Shown here: positions 31,659 to 36,695 of the stretch, one piece after another
How positions within the stretch are numbered: the first letter of the stretch is position 1
How the letters are laid out: every line of letters starts with the position of its first letter
Source of the DNA: Oscillibacter sp. UBA6647
GTDB taxonomy: Bacteria; Bacillota; Clostridia; Oscillospirales; Oscillospiraceae
Direction: 5' to 3'
Assembly: GCA_002455655.1 (NCBI GenBank)
Contig: DKLF01000096.1
Span: 1 to 39,263, forward strand
DNA: 39,263 bases
Program-made: the position numbers and the translations under genes
Notes under the pieces: generated by a model
Told to the model about the DNA's origin: nothing
The model's input: only the letters and a program-made list of their open reading frames with translations
Databases searched by the model: none

Positions 31659-31900
31659 AGCGAATCACCGGCCTTCCCACCTACGCTATACGTCATAATA
31701 TTTTCAACGCCCTCATCAACACTGCCGGGAAACGGTTTTGCAAGTTCCTGCGTGCACCCTTCGTCCCCGTGTTCGGGCTTGAAATTTCCGCACGCTTTGA
31801 TCTCCGCCAGCCGGATTCGAGTGTAACACAGAATGGATACCAGCAGCGCAATCAAAAGTATCAGGGCGCATGTCAGAATTGATATTTCCAAAATTCGCAT
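31655..31900 (-). CDS. Small single-pass membrane protein
   Basis: This 81-residue protein has one strong hydrophobic helix at residues 3-27 (ILEISILTCALILLIALLVSIL) followed by a soluble tail of about 50 residues with CGNFKPEHGDEGC. The ATG has GGAGGT five bases upstream. It overlaps the next gene by four bases and follows terS by 12. No family is recognised. In this position it could be a superinfection-related or assembly factor, but nothing in the sequence shows it. Confidence 0.6.
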   Translation of the reverse strand: MRILEISILTCALILLIALLVSILCYTRIRLAEIKACGNFKPEHGDEGCTQELAKPFPGSVDEGVENIMTYSVGGKAGDSL

Positions 31901-31912
31901 TCCGGACCTCCG

Positions 31913-32323
31913 TTACTTGAAATCCGATTCGTCCATTCCCTTGCCCATATTTACGTTCACGGAAATGTCCTGTCTCGCTTCAACCTTGTCCTGGTACCCG
32001 CCGAAACGCGGCTGCTTGTTCAGGAAAATACCACGAGTTACCATGCCTTTTTCCTGATATCTGGGGTCCGTCTCAATCTGGTTTTGAATCCTCATGAAAG
32101 CCATTTGAACGGTATCCTGAAAATCCTCGTGGCGCTCTCCATCATACCAGCGCCGCAGCGTCTTAATCGTAACGTTGAGATAAAGCGCAAGGCCTGCCTC
32201 ACCGTACAATACCTCGTCTTCGTCACACTGGCTAAAATACGACTCGCATTTCGCTTTTAAAGCGTCGGCGGTCGCGTATTCCTGACTTTTGCTCGCACTC
32301 TTTTTTGCCGTGACTGCCACCAC
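31913..32323 (-). CDS. Phage terminase small subunit (P22 gp3-like DNA-packaging protein)
   Basis: TerS recognises the packaging site on phage DNA and hands it to TerL. The 136-residue protein has an N-terminal basic leader and a helix-turn-helix around residues 41-61 (GEAGLALYLNVTIKTLRRWYDG), then a helical core (DTVQMAFMRIQNQIETDP) and a strand-rich end (FLNKQPRFGGYQDKVEAR). This matches terminase small subunits of the gp3 type, which use headful packaging. The GTG start at 32323 is very close to its ribosome binding site, so the exact start is unsure by a few codons. It is the first gene of the late operon, behind a good promoter. Confidence 0.8.
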   Translation of the reverse strand: MVAVTAKKSASKSQEYATADALKAKCESYFSQCDEDEVLYGEAGLALYLNVTIKTLRRWYDGERHEDFQDTVQMAFMRIQNQIETDPRYQEKGMVTRGIFLNKQPRFGGYQDKVEARQDISVNVNMGKGMDESDFK

Positions 32324-32356
32324 CTTTCACGCGCGATTTTATCTATGCTTAATTGC

Positions 32357-32384
32357 ATTATATCAAATCTTCCATATATTTCAA
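32357..32384 (-). promoter_or_regulatory. Promoter of the phage late operon (before terS)
   Basis: On the minus strand TTGAAA (32379-32384) and a perfect TATAAT (32357-32362) are separated by 16 bases. It lies about 35 bases before the terS start in an A/T-rich stretch. Confidence 0.75.
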
Positions 32385-32426
32385 GCGTCACTTTTTTGCT
32401 AATTCGCAAATATTGATAACTTTTTA

Positions 32427-32444
32427 AACATTTTAGTAAATGTT
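32427..32444. promoter_or_regulatory. Operator-like palindrome upstream of the late promoter
   Basis: AACATTT and AAATGTT flank the 4-base centre TAGT, a perfect 7-bp inverted repeat about 45 bases upstream of the late -35 box. It has no T-run and is AT-rich, so it is more like a protein-binding site than a terminator. Confidence 0.45.
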
Positions 32445-32515
32445 GTTATATTTTAAAACTGACGGGGGCCTTTGGTATTTTTGGGCGCCCGACCTGTGAA
32501 ACCCCCACCCCCTGA

Positions 32516-32700
32516 TTTTCCGCCACCCCTTGCCCGGGAGCGCAAATCCGCCAAGTTCTCAGGGACCGCGGAATGCATGCACAATCCCATCCTGTAAAAT
32601 CCGCAGGGCGGAACTGGCTTGTTCTCAGGGACCGCGGAATGCGTGTGCTGTATATTACCTACCCTGCCAGCGAGGGGCCCGCCCTTTTTCCGCCACCCCT
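32516..32700. repeat. Two pairs of direct repeats in GC-rich noncoding DNA
   Basis: A 22-bp sequence beginning GTTCTCAGGGACC occurs at 32555-32576 and again, identical, at 32621-32642. A 15-bp sequence TTTTCCGCCACCCCT occurs at 32516-32530 and 32686-32700, bracketing the first pair. Confidence 0.8.
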
Positions 32701-33096
32701 CCCGGATACCTTGAAACCTAGACATCGGGGCCCCTGTCGGTCGACCCCCTGCGGAGCCCGTAGCTGCGCCCAGCCCACCCAGGCCACCAACCCAGCCACC
32801 GCGCCAAAATCAGCCGATTCATGGGGTCAAATAGCACAGTAAATACACAGTTGCGCGTAAAAGGCCTGATGTATCAGTAAAAACACTTAATGAACAGTTA
32901 AATATTGCGTATTTGCGCCCCTAATTGGCCGTTACAGCCCGGTTTGATTGGTTGCGCCCTAAATATAAGCCACGCTTATTGCAAATTGCAATCACCCGCG
33001 CGTTTTTTATACTTCCCCGTGTCCATTCTCTCCCAAAATCGCAAAGCGGCAAAGACGCGATGCGCAGCCATGCGCCACGGCCTGAAAAAGCCCGGA

Positions 33097-33372
33097 GGTG
33101 GAGTAGGTGGAGCGGTGGGGTAAGTTGTCTATTCTCTCGCGGGAGGGCGTATAGAGCGTACAGGGCGTATGTATATGCCCTCTATGTCTCCCTGTACGCT
33201 CTAATAATCAAGAATATGAATCTACTCCACCTACTCCACCGGAATATCATAACCCCGTTGCCGCACAGGGGTTTTAACCCGGTGGAGCACGTAAAAATCT
33301 ACTCCACCGGTGCTCCACCGCTCCACCGGTGGAGTAAAACGTCGTATTTCTACTCCACCGCACTGCTCCACC
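33097..33372. repeat. Iteron array CTCCACC/GGTGGAG, candidate replication origin
   Basis: Eleven exact copies of a 7-bp unit lie in 276 bp. CTCCACC starts at 33225, 33234, 33302, 33313, 33321, 33353 and 33366. GGTGGAG starts at 33097, 33106, 33281 and 33328. Most forward copies are preceded by CTA or TGC, and copies at 33321 and 33328 form a perfect 14-bp palindrome. Spacing is irregular and copies occur in both directions, so this is not a CRISPR. The array ends 14 bases from the ribbon-helix-helix gene. Confidence 0.85.
33152..33203. repeat. 14-bp inverted repeat inside the iteron region
   Basis: TAGAGCGTACAGGG (33152-33165) and CCCTGTACGCTCTA (33190-33203) are perfect inverted arms around 24 bases, with a nested GGGC/GCCC stem. 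The octamer GGGCGTAT is repeated directly at 33145 and 33163. Such a strong cruciform beside iterons is common at replication origins. Confidence 0.8.
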
Positions 33373-33385
33373 GGAATTAAATACA

Positions 33386-33583
33386 TCACAGTTTATCTTT
33401 GATCGCATCAATAATCCACGCATTGACGCTCTGCCCGCTGGCTCTAGCTGCGGCCTCCAGCTGAGCTTTGCTTGGGTCTACCTCCCGTCTAAGCTTGACT
33501 GTTATCTTCTCATTGTTTTTGCGCTCCCATTTGAGGGACGCACGTCGCTGCGCCGTTGTCGTTGCTAATTTTCTTTCTTTCAT
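33386..33583 (-). CDS. Ribbon-helix-helix (Arc/CopG-type) DNA-binding protein
   Basis: The ATG at 33583 is chosen because AAGGAAGAGG precedes it, giving 65 residues. A basic N-terminus (residues 1-22) is followed by a strand EKITVKLRR (25-33), helix A DPSKAQLEAAARASGQ and helix B SVNAWIIDAIKDKL, the ribbon-helix-helix fold. Such proteins act as dimers on inverted repeats as autorepressors or copy-number and partition factors. It lies between a 12-bp inverted repeat before its start and the iteron array after its end, so either could be its target. Confidence 0.85.
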   Translation of the reverse strand: MKERKLATTTAQRRASLKWERKNNEKITVKLRREVDPSKAQLEAAARASGQSVNAWIIDAIKDKL

Positions 33584-33604
33584 AAAGCCTCTTCCTTTTT
33601 TAAT

Positions 33605-33637
33605 ACCCGCATATATCAGTCCGCCATATATGCGGGT
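33605..33637. promoter_or_regulatory. 12-bp inverted repeat upstream of the ribbon-helix-helix gene
   Basis: ACCCGCATATAT (33605-33616) and ATATATGCGGGT (33626-33637) are perfect arms around a 9-base centre, starting 21 bases before the ATG. There is no T-run. It is a likely autoregulatory operator or a hairpin over the leader of this gene. Confidence 0.65.
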
Positions 33638-33662
33638 GCTAAACAAAACCAATATAAAAAAG

Positions 33663-33691
33663 TTGAATCTTGTAAAATGTTGGTATATTAT
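33663..33691 (+). promoter_or_regulatory. Promoter of the plus-strand cargo genes
   Basis: TTGAAT (33663-33668) and TATTAT (33686-33691) are 17 bases apart on the plus strand, about 110 bases before the first cargo gene. The area is A/T-rich and also contains TATAAT on the minus strand, so divergent transcription toward the ribbon-helix-helix gene is plausible. Confidence 0.55.
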
Positions 33692-33801
33692 ATAGTTAAT
33701 ATCGTGAAGGCCGTGTATACCCACGTCCATGCGATTCTCTAAGCGTGCACAAAACCCGCCTTACTACACATTTAAGGTGTTGAAGAGGAGTGGACAATTT
33801 T

Positions 33802-34128
33802 ATGCCTAGTGGGGTTACTAAAAACTATTTATTCACATTAATGCAGCCCCAAATACGCGACACAATCGAGCAGTGGGATTCTATCGGACAAATTTTTGAA
33901 GGTCAATTTGATTTTTCGTCTCAGAACATAATTAACAATTCGATGGCCCTTGTGTATGAAATTATCGTCGAGAATGGGGGGCACCGTATTTGGGATGGGG
34001 AAGGTAATTTTGGGTCGCCTTGCGATGAGGCGATTTCAATAAGAGATGGAGGCTGGAGGTATTATTTTTATGATCCAAATATGGTAGACCACAGAGCTGC
34101 GCAAGAAAATGCCGAGAGATATTTTTAA
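33802..34128 (+). CDS. Hypothetical protein, AT-rich phage cargo gene
   Basis: No family is recognised. The ATG at 33802 has AGAGGAG eleven bases upstream, giving 108 residues (starting MPSGVTKNYLFTLM). The protein is acidic and soluble; the C-terminal half (HRIWDGEGNFGSPCDEAISIRDGGWRYYFYDPNMVD) is strand-rich with many aromatic residues and would fold as a small beta domain. It is on the plus strand, opposite to the phage operons on both sides, and has lower GC than its neighbours, which indicates later acquisition. The 199-residue gene follows after 93 bases and the two probably share one promoter and terminator. Confidence 0.7.
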   Translation: MPSGVTKNYLFTLMQPQIRDTIEQWDSIGQIFEGQFDFSSQNIINNSMALVYEIIVENGGHRIWDGEGNFGSPCDEAISIRDGGWRYYFYDPNMVDHRAAQENAERYF

Positions 34129-34221
34129 TTACAAAGTACCACGGCCGGCCCCCCGAGCAAAATAGCAACCTCATTTCTTTGTAATGACATCAAGTCACAT
34201 ATCAGTAGGAGGCGTAAGTAC

Positions 34222-34821
34222 ATGCTGGATCACAAAGACCTATACCATTACTGGCAATACTGCTTATACATTGAGAAGAACCTCGAAGAAACAACCAGAT
34301 TCGTAGAAGTGTGTGAGGCTAATAGTTCAACGTATTCAGCCGAATTTGCTCAAATCATTTCCCTCGCCTGTGCTGAAATCGATAGTATATGCAAGCTGCT
34401 TTGCAGTGCAATTAATCCCAGTATTATTTTTGACAACAGCAAAAACAAGGGCACTATGTTAAAGTACACGCCTATCATTTTGAATCGGTTCCCCAAATTG
34501 ACCCAATGTGAATTACGCAACGACAAAACCGATGAACTGATAAAACCTTTTTACGACTGGGCTATTGACCCATATAATTCCCCCAACTGGTGGCACGACT
34601 ACCAAAAAATGAAACACAGTAGACACTCAAACTTTAAACTGGCAAATCAAGAGAACGCGTTTAATTCTGTGGCAGGCCTAATAGTCTTGAATTTATACTT
34701 ATATAGGCTCATTAGAAACGAAGCTTATGAGTATCCAGATCAAACACCACGAATTTTTAGCGCGCCGTGTTTCAGCCCACAGTTAGCGTGCCGCGGCGAG
34801 GAACTTCCGGATTTTCAATAA
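34222..34821 (+). CDS. Hypothetical protein, possibly HEPN-like, phage cargo gene
   Basis: This 199-residue, mostly helical protein starts with AGGAGG nine bases before the ATG. The first half (YSAEFAQIISLACAEIDSICKLLCSAI) is an amphipathic helix with conserved-looking Glu and Cys residues. The second half has WWHDYQKMKHSRHSNFKLANQEN followed by FNSVAGLIVLNLYLYRLI. The K-H-S-R-H-x-x-F turn before an Asn-rich helix resembles HEPN-domain proteins, many of which are RNases in toxin or abortive-infection systems, but the strict R-x4-6-H motif is not clear. It lies on the plus strand between the phage control region and replication genes, with low GC and its own terminator. A role in superinfection exclusion is inference. 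Confidence 0.7.
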   Translation: MLDHKDLYHYWQYCLYIEKNLEETTRFVEVCEANSSTYSAEFAQIISLACAEIDSICKLLCSAINPSIIFDNSKNKGTMLKYTPIILNRFPKLTQCELRNDKTDELIKPFYDWAIDPYNSPNWWHDYQKMKHSRHSNFKLANQENAFNSVAGLIVLNLYLYRLIRNEAYEYPDQTPRIFSAPCFSPQLACRGEELPDFQ

Positions 34822-34842
34822 AATTAAGCCCAACCTCGAATA

Positions 34843-34878
34843 CCCCAGAGAGCATAAATGCTCTCTGGGGATTTTCTT
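34843..34878 (+). terminator. Terminator after the cargo genes
   Basis: A perfect 13-bp stem CCCCAGAGAGCAT/ATGCTCTCTGGGG with a 2-base centre at 34843-34870 is followed by ATTTTCTT. It also lies right after the stop of the convergent SNF2 gene and may serve both. Confidence 0.85.
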
Positions 34879-36253
34879 ATTTACGTGCCCGCTCAATCCT
34901 CGCCTTTAGCGCCTGCATTAACGTTTCCTGTGTGTCGCCCTTGGCATTCAGGGATGCAAGCACGTCCTCGTCTACGCCGCCCTGCACAAGCAGGATATGG
35001 GCGATGACCGGGTGCTTCTGTCCCTGCCGGTGCAGTCGCTTGTTGGCCTGCTGGTAAATCTCCAGCGCCCAGTTCGGCAGTGTGTACCAAATCGCGTGGT
35101 GTCCGCCCTGCTGCAAATTCAGCCCGTAGCCGCAGCTCATGGGATGTGCCAGCAGCACGTCCACTTCCCCGGCGTTCCATTCGTCTTCATCCTCCGGCCC
35201 CTGATAAGACCTCACACGCAGACCCGTCTTTTTCAATTCTGCGAGTAGCCTGTCCCGCTCGTGCTTGAACCAGTAAAACACCAGTGCGTGTTCCCCGTGG
35301 AGCTGCTCGATGATCTCCATGAACGCTTCCATTTTGCAATCGTGGATGTTGACCACAGCGCCATCATTGCCATAGACAGCGCCGCCGCACAGTTGCAGCA
35401 GCTTCCCGTTCAGCACAGCCGCGCTCCCGGCGGTAATGGTGTCCTCGTCCACTTCCAGCAGCGTTTCCCGTTCCAGCTTCTCGTAAGCCTTTTTCGCCGC
35501 TGGGTCTAGTACGACGGGAATATCATCTTCGATGAACTCCGGCAGCGTCAGATAGTCCTCTGCTTTCATGCTGATACAGATATCTGAGATTGCATCCTGA
35601 ATGCGGCTATCCGCGTGATCCTGCGGCGAATAGGTCCGGTACTGCTGCCCCGGGTGCGCGTAGTCCTGTGTAAAAAACTGCTCCCGGTAGCTGGTCATGG
35701 TCTTGCCCAGCCGTTGCCCGCCGTCAAGTAAGTATACCTGCGCGAAAAGGTCTTCCAGGCCATTCGGCGCGGGCGTGCCGGTCAGTTCCACAATGCGCCT
35801 GATCCGGCTGCGCACCAGCTTTAATTTCTTGAATCTCTTGGACTGCGCATTTTTGAAACTGCTGGACTCATCCAAGATAACCATGTCAAAAGGCCAGTCC
35901 TGCTGATAGTAGTCCACCAGCCACGGGATATTCTCCCGGTTAATTACCCAGATATCCGCAGGGGTGTACAGCGCCTTGACCCTCTGCTTTGATGTACCCA
36001 GCACGGAGACAATGCGCAAGTGCTGTAAATGGTCCCAGCGCCGCGCCTCGTTTTGCCACGTCGCTTCGGCTACTTTTTTCGGCGCCACTACCAGCACCCG
36101 GGAAACCTGCCAGCGGTTATACCGCAGGTCGTTAATAGCGGTCAACGTCTCCACAGTTTTACCTAATCCCATGTCTTGGAACAAGCCCAGCGCAGGGTCC
36201 TGTATAATCCGTTCTACGGCATACCGCTGATACGGATGGGGTATAAACTTCAT
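34877..36253 (-). CDS. Phage SNF2/DEAD-like helicase
   Basis: This superfamily-2 helicase of the SNF2 type probably acts in phage DNA replication or recombination. The ATG at 36253 overlaps the preceding stop by four bases and gives 458 residues (MKFIPHPYQRYAVERI). Motif I is QDMGLGKT (residues 26-33), motif II LDESSSFKN (127-135), motif III LTGTPAPNG (about 155), and the C-terminal lobe has the motif VI sequence ANKRLHRQGQ. The usual DEAH box is DESS here, as in other phage SNF2 proteins. No extra nuclease or zinc domain is attached; the small zinc ribbon upstream may be its partner. Confidence 0.93.
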   Translation of the reverse strand: MKFIPHPYQRYAVERIIQDPALGLFQDMGLGKTVETLTAINDLRYNRWQVSRVLVVAPKKVAEATWQNEARRWDHLQHLRIVSVLGTSKQRVKALYTPADIWVINRENIPWLVDYYQQDWPFDMVILDESSSFKNAQSKRFKKLKLVRSRIRRIVELTGTPAPNGLEDLFAQVYLLDGGQRLGKTMTSYREQFFTQDYAHPGQQYRTYSPQDHADSRIQDAISDICISMKAEDYLTLPEFIEDDIPVVLDPAAKKAYEKLERETLLEVDEDTITAGSAAVLNGKLLQLCGGAVYGNDGAVVNIHDCKMEAFMEIIEQLHGEHALVFYWFKHERDRLLAELKKTGLRVRSYQGPEDEDEWNAGEVDVLLAHPMSCGYGLNLQQGGHHAIWYTLPNWALEIYQQANKRLHRQGQKHPVIAHILLVQGGVDEDVLASLNAKGDTQETLMQALKARIERARK

Positions 36254-36417
36254 TGGACACCACCGACTTTCTTTTTCGGCACATTCAGAAATACCGCGCC
36301 ACAATGTCGGCAAACATCAGCTTTCGCGGAGACTATGCCTCTACAAGCTCCGCACTCATGCCAGACGCGGCCAGTAAAAGGGTTGTCCCACGTGTTCTTC
36401 ATGGTTCCGGTTTTCAC
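36250..36417 (-). CDS. Small zinc-ribbon protein of the replication module
   Basis: The GTG at 36417 overlaps the VRR-NUC stop by four bases (GTGA) and has a perfect GGAGGTGAT six bases upstream, so it is preferred over an ATG five codons later or the longer frame. The 55-residue product carries two zinc knuckles, ECGACRG and CRHCGAVF, flanking a basic segment, and ends KKKVGGVQ. It is probably a nucleic-acid-binding accessory for the nuclease or helicase on either side, all translated in a chain of four-base overlaps. Confidence 0.8.
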   Translation of the reverse strand: MKTGTMKNTWDNPFTGRVWHECGACRGIVSAKADVCRHCGAVFLNVPKKKVGGVQ

Positions 36418-36695
36418 AACGGCATCACCTCCTCCACAAAAGCCCTGACCTCCGGCAAACCTTTTAGTACCCGCACGTCCATGCCGCGCTTTTGCATTTC
36501 GGTTATCTGCCATTTCTGAATTGCCGCCAGCCTCCCAACTTCCGTTTTCAATTCCGCGTAGATGGTCTTCCCGTCCGGCGTAATCACAATTCGATCCGGC
36601 ACACCGGGGTTTCCCGGCGAAACAAATTTATAACACAGGCCGCCCCGGTCACGCACCATGCGCACCAGCTTGGCCTCAATTGCACTTTCTTTCAT
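36414..36695 (-). CDS. VRR-NUC domain nuclease
   Basis: This small PD-(D/E)xK nuclease is a usual member of phage replication modules. The ATG at 36695 has GGAGG seven bases upstream and overlaps the stop of the primase gene by four bases, giving 93 residues. The catalytic pattern is complete: Glu8 in helix 1 (AIEAKLV), Pro33-Asp34 in GVPDRIVIT, and Glu49-x-Lys51 in IYAELKTEVG followed by Gln60 and Trp62. Family members act on branched DNA such as recombination intermediates. Length is typical of stand-alone phage VRR-NUC proteins. Confidence 0.92.
   Translation of the reverse strand: MKESAIEAKLVRMVRDRGGLCYKFVSPGNPGVPDRIVITPDGKTIYAELKTEVGRLAAIQKWQITEMQKRGMDVRVLKGLPEVRAFVEEVMPL

Larger units (their letters stand above)
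32324..33385. other. 1.06-kb noncoding phage control region
   Basis: No convincing gene was found on either strand here; the frames that stay open give low-complexity translations of repeats. In order it holds the late promoter (32357-32384), an operator-like palindrome (32427-32444), a GC-rich stretch with two pairs of direct repeats (32516-32700), an A/T-rich part, a long inverted repeat (33152-33203) and the iteron array (33097-33372). It separates the late operon from the regulator and replication genes and is the best place in the window for a replication origin and a packaging site. Confidence 0.7.

Noticed and set aside
32453..32725. 90-codon minus-strand frame upstream of terS
   Set aside because: It consists mostly of translated direct repeats and Gly/Arg-rich sequence without a ribosome binding site.
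32725..32760. GGGGCCCC palindrome as a cos site
   Set aside because: Short and isolated; the P22-type terminase small subunit suggests headful packaging and there is no HNH endonuclease gene nearby.
33097..33372. CRISPR array
   Set aside because: Repeat unit is only 7 bp, occurs in both orientations and has irregular spacing; no cas genes.
32925..33380. 151-codon plus-strand frame across the iterons
   Set aside because: The translation of the second half simply repeats the DNA motif and there is no ribosome binding site; treated as noncoding, though a decayed gene in 32925-33100 cannot be excluded.
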